Below, piece by piece: positions 1 to 6,065 of a DNA stretch of 9,367 bases. The position numbers were made by a program, and so were the translations under genes. This stretch comes from an uncultured Lachnospiraceae bacterium (GTDB taxonomy: Bacteria > Bacillota > Clostridia > Lachnospirales > Lachnospiraceae). Numbering within the stretch: position 1 is the first letter of the stretch; each line of letters opens with the position of its first letter. The stretch is from positions 1 through 9,367 of the forward strand of contig URXX01000023.1 in assembly GCA_900551895.1 (NCBI GenBank), read 5' to 3'. Under the pieces are notes generated by a model, which searched no databases, had not been told where the DNA came from, and saw nothing but the letters and a program-made list of their open reading frames with translations.

Positions 1-1
1 T

Positions 2-74
2 GGAGCATTAGCTCAGTCGGTAGAGCACTTGACTTTTAATCAAGTTGTCCGGGGTTCGAATCCCCGATGCTTCA
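2..74 (+). tRNA. tRNA-Lys (anticodon UUU)
   Basis: A complete cloverleaf can be folded by eye. The 7-bp acceptor stem is GGAGCAT (2-8) with ATGCTTC (67-73), including one G-U pair. The D arm is GCTC/GAGC (11-14, 23-26). The anticodon stem is CTTGA/TCAAG (28-32, 40-44) around the loop CTTTTAA (33-39), so the anticodon is TTT at 35-37, reading AAA/AAG lysine codons. The T arm is CGGGG/CCCCG (50-54, 62-66) with loop TTCGAAT. The discriminator base is A74. CCA is not encoded, because the next bases are CTT, so the tail must be added by tRNA nucleotidyltransferase. The gene starts at the window edge, so its promoter and any upstream tRNA cluster partners lie outside. Confidence 0.97.
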
Positions 75-77
75 CTT

Positions 78-104
78 AAGAACAGATAATTCTGTTCTTT
101 TTTT
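78..104 (+). terminator. Rho-independent terminator of the tRNA-Lys unit
   Basis: A perfect 9-bp stem AAGAACAGA (78-86) / TCTGTTCTT (91-99) with a TAAT loop runs into a T tract (98-104). It lies four bases after the tRNA, so tRNA-Lys is the last gene of its transcript. The opposite strand has no comparable U tract after the hairpin, so it is mainly a plus-strand terminator. Confidence 0.88.
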
Positions 105-107
105 GTA

Positions 108-135
108 TAAAGAAAAGAGAGAAAAAATTCTCTCT
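108..135 (-). terminator. Probable terminator of the minus-strand regulator gene
   Basis: On the minus strand, directly after the regulator's TAA stop, an 8-bp stem AGAGAGAA/TTCTCTCT (128-135 pairing with 116-123) with a four-base loop is followed by TTTCTTTA. The stem is AT/AG-rich and the T tract is interrupted by one C, so it is weaker than the tRNA terminator. Together the two hairpins insulate the converging transcripts. Confidence 0.6.
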
Positions 136-136
136 C

Positions 137-835
137 TTATTCTTCCTGTATAAATTGGCGTATGCTAAAAAGGTTATATTTTTTAAATAACTGTATATCT
201 TCTTTTGAAAAAATAAGTTCATTTAAAATCGCACTTTCTTTTTGAATTTCCGGAGCAATTAAAACTTTTCTTGCACAGGGATACATTGTAACACTGGAAA
301 TTCCGGCTAAAATTCCAATTTTGTTATTGTGAGAAAAAGTATCCATAGAACAAAGCCAAATTTCTTCAGAAGAATGAGATTGATTTTGTAAATGGTAGTT
401 CTGCCACGGACCGAATTTTACGCTTTCTCCGGAGTAAATTACTTTGCACTTTTCAGGATTTTTAAAGTCCTCGATATCGTAGAAAAGTTCTACAAAGGTA
501 CTTTCTTTATTTGATATAGAAAACTCTTCCAGTATGCTTTTCATGATTTTCTTTCGTTTTCCATCATAAGAATACATATACTGTCTGTTAATAAAATCTG
601 TTTGTTCAATAGGAATTGCATTTTCATAAGGTGTAGCGAGAAGTTGTGATGGCGGTATATGAAATATGTGAGCAAATTCTTCAATGGTATCAGCAGTGAT
701 AGGAATGACACCTTTTTCATATTTAGATAGGGTGGAACAACTTTTATGTATGAGTGTTGACATTTCTTTTAAAGTATAGTTATGGGCTATGCGGTATTTT
801 TTTATATTATTCCCTACAGTTTTATTCATTGTCAT
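137..835 (-). CDS. XRE-family helix-turn-helix transcriptional regulator with an unidentified C-terminal domain
   Basis: A 232-residue cytoplasmic DNA-binding protein. Residues about 6-66 form an XRE/Cro-C1 type HTH: the pattern VGNNIKKYR, then YTLKEMSTLIHKSCSTLSKYEKG, then a helix around IEEFAHIFHI and PPSQLL is the classic five-helix layout. The remaining 165 or so residues match no family I can name. They contain no S24/LexA peptidase pattern, no cupin and no TPR repeats, but do include a Gly/Ile-rich segment (IGILAGISSVTMYP) that may belong to a ligand-binding or dimerisation fold. The reading frame stays open to an in-frame ATG at 893-895, but that site has no Shine-Dalgarno. The ATG at 833-835 has GGAG eight bases upstream, so it is chosen; a third ATG at 827-829 is less well spaced. 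The gene is divergent from the YjeM-type permease, which makes that permease, and itself, the likely targets. HTH assignment is firm; target and ligand are inference. Confidence 0.88.
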   Translation of the reverse strand: MTMNKTVGNNIKKYRIAHNYTLKEMSTLIHKSCSTLSKYEKGVIPITADTIEEFAHIFHIPPSQLLATPYENAIPIEQTDFINRQYMYSYDGKRKKIMKSILEEFSISNKESTFVELFYDIEDFKNPEKCKVIYSGESVKFGPWQNYHLQNQSHSSEEIWLCSMDTFSHNNKIGILAGISSVTMYPCARKVLIAPEIQKESAILNELIFSKEDIQLFKKYNLFSIRQFIQEE

Positions 836-843
836 AAGATTTT

Positions 844-847
844 CTCC
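844..847 (-). promoter_or_regulatory. Ribosome binding site fixing the regulator start
   Basis: On the minus strand GGAG is followed by eight bases and then ATG (835-833). The longer in-frame start at 895 is preceded only by A/T-rich sequence with no GGAG-like motif, so this site decides in favour of the shorter protein. Confidence 0.7.
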
Positions 848-952
848 AGTTCTGATAAGTTTCCTATAAATCAAAATTTTTATAAAAAGTGACATATTTT
901 AAAATCTGATTTTTGATTCACATAATTTTTATATAAATAGTTTCTTGTTATG

Positions 953-981
953 ATAATAATATTTTTAAATTTTCCTGTCAA
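953..981 (-). promoter_or_regulatory. Sigma-A promoter of the regulator gene
   Basis: Read on the minus strand, TTGACA (981-976) is separated by exactly 17 bases from TATTAT (958-953): a perfect -35 and a near-perfect -10. The predicted transcript starts near 946, giving a leader of about 110 bases before the chosen ATG at 835. The -35 lies inside the inverted repeat 969-987, suggesting repression at this point. Confidence 0.8.
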
Positions 982-987
982 GAAAAT
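969..987. promoter_or_regulatory. Inverted repeat, candidate operator over the regulator promoter
   Basis: ATTTTC (969-974) and GAAAAT (982-987) are perfect 6-base inverted arms around CTGTCAA. The element covers the -35 box of the minus-strand regulator promoter and ends about 10 bases before the -35 of the permease promoter. XRE-type dimers usually bind such short dyads, so this is a plausible autoregulatory site. Its use is inference, and AT-rich DNA makes short dyads fairly common. Confidence 0.42.
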
Positions 988-996
988 ATATGGTGT

Positions 997-1025
997 TTGC
1001 TTTATAAAGAATTTATAAATAAAAT
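997..1025 (+). promoter_or_regulatory. Sigma-A promoter of the YjeM-type permease gene
   Basis: TTGCTT (997-1002), a 17-base spacer and TAAAAT (1020-1025) make a good sigma-A promoter, with a predicted start near 1032 and a leader of about 28 bases. The spacer and edges carry two copies of the palindrome TTTATAAA (1001-1008 and 1012-1019), 11 bases apart, which could be bound by a regulator. The -35 boxes of this promoter and the divergent one are only 15 bases apart. Confidence 0.7.
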
Positions 1026-1059
1026 ATAAACTATCTTAAATAGGTTTGGAGGAAAAATT

Positions 1060-2550
1060 ATGTCAGAAAAAACAAAAAAACTAAGTATGGGTGCATTGAT
1101 TTTGATGATTTTTACTTCGGTATACGGATTCAATAATATGCCCCGCTCATTTTATTTAATGGGATATGGAGCAATTCCGTTTTTCTTATTGTCAGCGGTT
1201 GTGTTCTTTGTACCATTTGCGTTTATGATTGCAGAATACGGTTCTGCCTTTAAGGATGAAAAAGGTGGAATATTTTCATGGATGCAGATTTGTGTAAATA
1301 CGAAATACGCTTTTGTTGCTACATTTATGTGGTATACATCTTATGTAATTTGGCTTGTTAATATTGCTTCAGGAATTATGGTTCCTCTTTCCAATGCAAT
1401 TTTTGGTAAAGATACGACACAGGAATGGAGTATATTCGGATTAAGTTCTACACAGACATTAGGACTTTTGGGAGTTGTTTTTATTATTTTTGTAACATTT
1501 TTTGCAAGTAAGGGAATGAAAAATATTCAGAAGGTAGCATCTATCGGTGGTATTGCTTGTATGTTTTTAAATGTTATGTTAATTGGCGGCGCACTTCTTG
1601 TTTTAATCGGAAATGGAGGAGAACTTGCACAGCCTGTTGTTTCGGCAGCGTCATTGGTAAAATCACCGAATCCGGAATATGCGGGTTCTTTGGCAATGTT
1701 AGCGTTTCTTGTATATGCGTTATTTGCTTATGGTGGAACAGAGGCAGTCGGAGGTCTTGTAGATGAAACAGAGAATCCGGAAAAGAACTTTGGAAAAGGT
1801 TTAACGATTGCAGCGATTATTGTAGCAGTGGGATATTCAATTGGTATTTTCTGTGTAGGTATTTTTACAAACTGGAGTGAAACACTTTCAGCAGCAACAG
1901 TTCATAAGGGAAATGCGTCTTATGTTATTATGAATAATTTAGGATATCAGATTGGTTCGGCATTTGGTGCAAGTCAGAGTGTATGTATACAAATGGGTGA
2001 CTGGGCAGCAAGAATTATGGGTATTTCTATTTTACTTTCATTGGCAGGAGCAGTATTTACATTATGTTATTCTCCGTTAAAACAGTTAATTGAAGGAAGT
2101 CCAAAAGGTCTTCTTCCGGAGAAGTTTTGTAAAATGGAAAACGGAATGCCTAAATTTGCTTTAAAAGTGCAGGCAGTTGTAGTTGTTGCATTTATTCTTC
2201 TCATTTCTATGGGTGGAGATACAATGACACAGTTCTTTAATATTCTCGTTTCAATGACAAATGTTGCTATGACACTTCCGTATATGTTTATTTCGGCGGC
2301 ATTTATTAAGTTTAAGAAAAATAAGGATATTCATAAGCCGTTTGTTATTTTTAAGAATGACACGGTTGCAATTATATTTACAGTACTCGTAACGGCAATA
2401 GTTGGTTTTGCAAATTTCTTTACGATTATTCAGCCGGCAATGGCAGGAGATATAGCGACAACGGTATGGAGTATTTTAGGACCTGTACTATTTACAATTA
2501 CGGCGTTGATTTTACATGCCAGATATGAAAAGAAACAAAATCAAAAATAG
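1060..2550 (+). CDS. yjeM: YjeM-type amino-acid permease (APC superfamily, glutamate/GABA antiporter-like)
   Basis: A 496-residue integral membrane transporter, close to the 500 or so residues of Escherichia coli YjeM, with about 12 hydrophobic membrane segments and a short basic cytoplasmic N terminus (MSEKTKKLSMG). Stretches recognisable from the YjeM family include LILMIFTSVYGF near the start, FYLMGYGAIPF, GGTEAVGGLVDETENPEKNF (about 225-244), FTLCYSPLK (about 333-341) and FTIIQP near the C terminus. The early Gly/Phe-rich helix and the GGTEAVG helix correspond to the broken helices that bind substrate in APC transporters. By family it should move an amino acid, probably glutamate or a GABA-like compound, by proton coupling or exchange, but YjeM substrates are not well established. 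A strong GGAGG (1048-1052) sits seven bases before ATG. It is divergent from an XRE regulator. No clear terminator follows, so some readthrough into the secreted-protein gene is possible. Confidence 0.9.
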   Translation: MSEKTKKLSMGALILMIFTSVYGFNNMPRSFYLMGYGAIPFFLLSAVVFFVPFAFMIAEYGSAFKDEKGGIFSWMQICVNTKYAFVATFMWYTSYVIWLVNIASGIMVPLSNAIFGKDTTQEWSIFGLSSTQTLGLLGVVFIIFVTFFASKGMKNIQKVASIGGIACMFLNVMLIGGALLVLIGNGGELAQPVVSAASLVKSPNPEYAGSLAMLAFLVYALFAYGGTEAVGGLVDETENPEKNFGKGLTIAAIIVAVGYSIGIFCVGIFTNWSETLSAATVHKGNASYVIMNNLGYQIGSAFGASQSVCIQMGDWAARIMGISILLSLAGAVFTLCYSPLKQLIEGSPKGLLPEKFCKMENGMPKFALKVQAVVVVAFILLISMGGDTMTQFFNILVSMTNVAMTLPYMFISAAFIKFKKNKDIHKPFVIFKNDTVAIIFTVLVTAIVGFANFFTIIQPAMAGDIATTVWSILGPVLFTITALILHARYEKKQNQK

Positions 2551-2571
2551 TTATTATTACTAAATAAATTG

Positions 2572-2600
2572 TTGACAAGTATTCTTTATTGTGATAAAGT
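2572..2600 (+). promoter_or_regulatory. Sigma-A promoter (extended -10) of the secreted-protein gene
   Basis: TTGACA (2572-2577), a 17-base spacer and TAAAGT (2595-2600), with TG one base before the -10 (2592-2593), form a strong extended -10 promoter. Its predicted start is near 2607, giving a leader of about 53 bases. It shows that the secreted-protein gene has its own transcription and is not simply the second gene of a permease operon. Confidence 0.7.
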
Positions 2601-2617
2601 GATAACACTCTGCAGAG
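2598..2617. promoter_or_regulatory. Overlapping dyads at the transcription start, candidate operator
   Basis: AGTG (2598-2601) and CACT (2606-2609) flank ATAA, and a perfect 10-base palindrome CTCTGCAGAG (2608-2617) overlaps the second arm. The pair spans the end of the -10 box and the predicted start point, a typical repressor position. Nothing in the window identifies a binding protein; the regulatory role is inference. Confidence 0.3.
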
Positions 2618-2659
2618 GAAATTCTAAAATAGTAAAACCAGAAGAGGAGAAAATAGTTA

Positions 2660-5600
2660 ATGCAAAAGAAAAAGTTGATGAAAATTTTTGCGGGATTATT
2701 GGTGATTACAATGGTATCATCAACGGGGATGGTTTCTGTATATGCAGAAAATACAGTTAACAGTGAAATGGAAAGGTCTACATCAGAAGTTCCTCAAAAT
2801 AATCAGACAAACACAGAAGAAACAAAAGCAGTGTTTACTGAAACGAAACAGCAAAGTGGAAAAATTCAGTATTTGTCAGATTTGCAGGAAGTAAGTAAAC
2901 AGGTTGGATATGGTAGTTTCGGTAAAGATAAAAATACTGAGAACAAACAAGACGGATTACAGGTGAAAATTCGAGGAGAAAAGGTAACATTCTCAAAAGG
3001 AATTTTTGCTCATGCACCTTCCACAGTTGTTTATGATGTCAGTGGAATTAAAGAAAAATATCCAAATTTTGCCGGTTATCTCGGAGTGGACTCACGTTCG
3101 GGAGGCGGAAACGGAGTTAAGTTTAAAATTTCGGTTTCCGATGATAAAAATACTTGGGAAGAAATTTATCATAGTGATGTAGTAACTATGAATGAGTCAG
3201 TATATGTTAATCTTTCAATGAAAGGTAAAAAGTATATTAAACTTGAAGCAGAAAATAACGGTGAAAACGCAAGAGATCATGTTGTTTATGCAGATGCGGG
3301 GTTTGTGACAACTGACTATAGCCCTACAGAAAAGTATACTGCACCGATTAAAACAGTAGCGCAGTATGATGAAGAGTTAAGTAAAGTCAACTATAAAGAT
3401 AAAAATGCTGTAAATAATAATACACAGAAAATTTATCAGAGAGAACTTGTAAATCAGGCAGGATTTTATACAATCAATAAAGTGTATGAAATGAAAGATG
3501 AACAAGGAAAGAGTTTATATGCAGATGCTATCAAATACTTATTAAATGATAGTGAAGCACTCTATTATTATATTAACGGAGGTCCGAAACCAAGCGAAGG
3601 AACTTATGAAAATTCATTAATTGCATTTGGAAAATTATATAATGCGTATAAAAATGAATTAGATGATAAGAGTGAGAATGACTTTAATATTCGACTTGCC
3701 GTATCGGTAGCATCAGCATATGCAAATCCAAAGACAGTTCGTTTTTGGACAGGAAATGATAATCCAAACAGTGGTGTGGAGGCAGTTCAGAAAGAAGATC
3801 CGGTAAGACGCTATAAAACATACAAAGAACTGTCAAAAAAGGGCGGTTATATGGATAAGATTGCGGAACTTGCAAAAGAACCGTCTCGTAAAATGGAAAG
3901 TGCGTCATGGTCAGGCAAACAGTTTAGAGAGTTATCCGTACCTATGATGAGATGGGTTGTGGACTCACGTATGCATGAAGATGAGTTTGAGTGGCTTGCA
4001 CAGTATATTACAGATTGGGCTAAACAAGAAGGCAATCAGAATAAAAACTTTTTAGATTCTTATATGTATGTGCATAATAAGAAAAATAATTGGCAATATA
4101 CAGATGAGAAATATTACAGTCAGGACAAACGTGCTGAATGGAATAAGAAATATAAATTTGACGATTTCAACAGTTTTGATGCTAATGCAAAATACGGAAC
4201 GAAAGATTTAATCCGTTCATGGATTGTATGGGAAGAAGGCGGAGTCTGTGGCGCTTATGCAAAAACATATGCAAACCTTGCTGAAGTAGCGGGAAGACCG
4301 TCTATAGTAACAGGACAGCCGGCACATGCGGCAGCATTAACATGGCAATGGGTTCAAGGAGCAGGTCCGGACCATAAAGGTCAGTATGAATGGGGCATTC
4401 AGAACAATGCTTGGAGTCTCCGAGAAACTTCCAGTGAATATAGTGATTATATTCTTGGTTGGGGAAACCGCAGAAAGTTAGGAGATATTGATACAAACAG
4501 AAACAGAGCGTCAAGTTATACTCTTCTCGCAACAGATGTAATTCAAAACTGGGATTCATATGTAATGGCTAAAAAATATACATTGCTTGCCAATAGTTTG
4601 AAAGATTTTTCATCAAAAAGAGAAGCATATTACATGGCATTAAATGAAAGTCCGAGATTTTTAGATGCAACATATGGTATGCTTGATTTATACTTGAATA
4701 AACAAGATGTAACAAGCGGAGAATTAAACTATTTCGTAAAAGAAACGGCTTCAAGATACACATACTATCCGATGGTTATGGCAGATCTTATGAGAGAAGT
4801 AGAACTTTCAGGAAAACTAACAAATCCGGTACATATGGCAGAACTCTATATGGAAAGACAAAGAGCGTTAGAGGAAGCATACACATTAAGAAAAGACGGA
4901 AAAGATTTGACGGCAGAGGATTATGAAAAAACAAGACAGCCATGGTATGCAGGGGATGTAGCAAGAGCGATTCTTGAAAAAGACCATTCACGTATAGCGG
5001 AATTTTCATTTGACGGAGAAAAAGCCGGAAAAATCGTGTTGACAGAAAAACTTAGAGGAAAAGGTCTTAAGGTAAAATATAGTCTTGACGGTGGAAAAAC
5101 GTGGAAAATTTCTGCTCAGGATGAAATTCAGTTGACAAATGATGAAATAAAATCTATTACAGCTGAAAATGATATTCAGGTGACGGTAGAAGGTGCTTCA
5201 GAAGATATGTACGGACGTCTTCCGATTTGTAAAATTGACATCATGGAGCAGGCAGCACCTAAAAATATCGAAGTAAATGATAATGAGGACCTTTTACTTG
5301 GTGATGTTTCTAATTTAGAGTACAGTGAAACAGGAAAGAACGACTGGAAACCATATGAGCAAAATGGGCTAAAGAATAAAATACGTTTTTCAGGCGAAAA
5401 GAAAGTGACTGTAAGAAAGACTGCACACGGTCAGTATGTGGCAAGTGAGCCGGCAGAATATCAGTTTAAAAATGCAACTGATCAAGAAAAAGAAAAATAT
5501 TTACAGTTACAATATGTTTCTTTACATGAATTTTCAAGTCAGCAGAATGACGGAGGTCAGGCGGCAAAAAATCTGATAGACGGACAGAGAAATACTAACT

Positions 5601-5941
5601 GGCATTCACAATATAACATTACGGATAAGAAAGAATATGCCGTGAAATTTGATAAGGCACGCAAAATATCTAAGTTAGAATATGTTCCGAGTGCCGGAGG
5701 AAGTAATGGACGTTGGCAGGAAGTGGAAGTTTACGGAAGTAATGACGGAAAAACATGGACGAAAATAAGTGGACCTGTTACATTAGCGAATAATACGGAT
5801 GCTAAAGAAATCAAGTTAGATTCTTCTAAGGCATGGCAGTACATTAAGGTGAAAGGATTACATTCATATTCACATGATGGAAATGCCGATAAATATTTCT
5901 CGGGAAGTACGCTTAACTTTTTTGAAGATACAACAAAATAA
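2660..5941 (+). CDS. Secreted multidomain protein: NPCBM module, transglutaminase-like core, C-terminal F5/8 type C (CBM32-like) module
   Basis: A 1093-residue exported protein. Residues 1-29 are a signal peptide (MQKKKLMKIF, hydrophobic core, likely cut after VYA). About 30-68 is a polar linker. About 69-217 fits the NPCBM family (LSDL start, KGIFAHAPSTVVYDVSG, GYLGVDSRSG, VKFKISVSDD). About 218-425 is mostly helical. About 425-600 resembles a transglutaminase/cysteine-protease fold, with GGVCGAYAKTYANLAEVAG giving candidate nucleophile C530 and QPAHAAALTW giving H556; the third residue could be D571 or N582. About 779-937 holds two beta-sandwich segments, each with a YS..G..W motif (KYSLDGGKTWK, EYSETGKNDWK). 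About 948-1090 is discoidin/CBM32-like (NLIDGQRNTNWHS, EVEVYGSNDGKTW, WQYIKVKG). There is no LPXTG, SLH or dockerin anchor, so it is released or held by glycan binding. Start chosen by AGGAG (2645-2649), ten bases before ATG. Substrate unknown; action on glycoproteins is inference. Confidence 0.85.
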   Translation: MQKKKLMKIFAGLLVITMVSSTGMVSVYAENTVNSEMERSTSEVPQNNQTNTEETKAVFTETKQQSGKIQYLSDLQEVSKQVGYGSFGKDKNTENKQDGLQVKIRGEKVTFSKGIFAHAPSTVVYDVSGIKEKYPNFAGYLGVDSRSGGGNGVKFKISVSDDKNTWEEIYHSDVVTMNESVYVNLSMKGKKYIKLEAENNGENARDHVVYADAGFVTTDYSPTEKYTAPIKTVAQYDEELSKVNYKDKNAVNNNTQKIYQRELVNQAGFYTINKVYEMKDEQGKSLYADAIKYLLNDSEALYYYINGGPKPSEGTYENSLIAFGKLYNAYKNELDDKSENDFNIRLAVSVASAYANPKTVRFWTGNDNPNSGVEAVQKEDPVRRYKTYKELSKKGGYMDKIAELAKEPSRKMESASWSGKQFRELSVPMMRWVVDSRMHEDEFEWLAQYITDWAKQEGNQNKNFLDSYMYVHNKKNNWQYTDEKYYSQDKRAEWNKKYKFDDFNSFDANAKYGTKDLIRSWIVWEEGGVCGAYAKTYANLAEVAGRPSIVTGQPAHAAALTWQWVQGAGPDHKGQYEWGIQNNAWSLRETSSEYSDYILGWGNRRKLGDIDTNRNRASSYTLLATDVIQNWDSYVMAKKYTLLANSLKDFSSKREAYYMALNESPRFLDATYGMLDLYLNKQDVTSGELNYFVKETASRYTYYPMVMADLMREVELSGKLTNPVHMAELYMERQRALEEAYTLRKDGKDLTAEDYEKTRQPWYAGDVARAILEKDHSRIAEFSFDGEKAGKIVLTEKLRGKGLKVKYSLDGGKTWKISAQDEIQLTNDEIKSITAENDIQVTVEGASEDMYGRLPICKIDIMEQAAPKNIEVNDNEDLLLGDVSNLEYSETGKNDWKPYEQNGLKNKIRFSGEKKVTVRKTAHGQYVASEPAEYQFKNATDQEKEKYLQLQYVSLHEFSSQQNDGGQAAKNLIDGQRNTNWHSQYNITDKKEYAVKFDKARKISKLEYVPSAGGSNGRWQEVEVYGSNDGKTWTKISGPVTLANNTDAKEIKLDSSKAWQYIKVKGLHSYSHDGNADKYFSGSTLNFFEDTTK

Positions 5942-5970
5942 ATGAGTTTATTACCTAATTTATAAAAAAT

Positions 5971-6014
5971 AAAAAAAAGATGGAAAATAGGATTGCTATT
6001 CCATCTTTTTTTTT
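5971..6014 (+). terminator. Terminator of the secreted-protein gene, overlapping the carB promoter
   Basis: AGATGG (5978-5983) pairs with CCATCT (6001-6006) and AATAG (5986-5990) with CTATT (5996-6000), with a two-base AA bulge and the loop GATTG. An A-rich left flank and a nine-T right tract (6006-6014) follow. The A tract on the left could let it work in both directions. Its loop and right arm also supply the -35 element of the carB promoter. Confidence 0.85.
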
Positions 6015-6021
6015 GTATAAT
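5993..6021 (+). promoter_or_regulatory. Sigma-A promoter of carB, embedded in the upstream terminator
   Basis: TTGCTA (5993-5998), a 17-base spacer made up mainly of the terminator arm and T tract, and a perfect TATAAT (6016-6021). Transcription should start near 6028, leaving a leader of about 38 bases. That is too short for a PyrR-type attenuator or a known riboswitch, so no leader-based pyrimidine control is visible. Confidence 0.75.
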
Positions 6022-6052
6022 AGTTGGCAATGGAAAAAAACAACGAGAAAAC

Positions 6053-6058
6053 AGGAGG
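6053..6058 (+). promoter_or_regulatory. Consensus ribosome binding site fixing the carB start
   Basis: AGGAGG, extended to AGGAGGAG, lies seven bases before ATG 6066. Possible in-frame starts further upstream (TTG 6024, ATG 6030) lie at or before the predicted transcription start and have no ribosome binding site, so translation must begin at 6066. Confidence 0.9.
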
Positions 6059-6065
6059 AGTTACA

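Noticed and set aside
50..74. tRNA 3' end as an integration (attachment) site
   Set aside because: No second copy of the tRNA 3' sequence and no integrase is present in the window, and the next genes look like ordinary chromosomal genes.
137..835. LexA/CI-like self-cleaving repressor
   Set aside because: The length and HTH would fit, but I see no Ala-Gly cleavage site or Ser/Lys peptidase motif in the C-terminal part.
1557..1766. 69-codon plus-strand frame inside the permease gene
   Set aside because: It lies wholly inside the conserved YjeM coding sequence, with a Cys/Arg-rich non-protein-like composition.
2551..2571. Terminator for the permease gene
   Set aside because: Only a weak TAGT/ACTA pairing without a T tract is visible, so no terminator is called.
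2569..2760. Small open frame overlapping the promoter and the start of the secreted-protein gene
   Set aside because: It begins inside the promoter before the predicted transcript start, has no ribosome binding site, and overlaps the clear signal-peptide coding sequence in another frame.
2835..5009. Several minus-strand open frames of 60-85 codons opposite the secreted-protein gene
   Set aside because: They are antisense shadows of an AT-rich gene whose plus-strand frame has recognisable domains throughout. None has a convincing ribosome binding site or domain.
6024..6065. Longer carB reading frame starting at TTG 6024 or ATG 6030
   Set aside because: Those codons lie at or before the predicted transcription start (about 6028) and have no ribosome binding site. 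ATG 6066 has an ideal AGGAGG and gives the normal CarB length.
6022..6065. PyrR attenuator or riboswitch in the carB leader
   Set aside because: The predicted leader is only about 38 bases, with no room for anti-terminator and terminator structures; the only hairpin belongs to the upstream gene.
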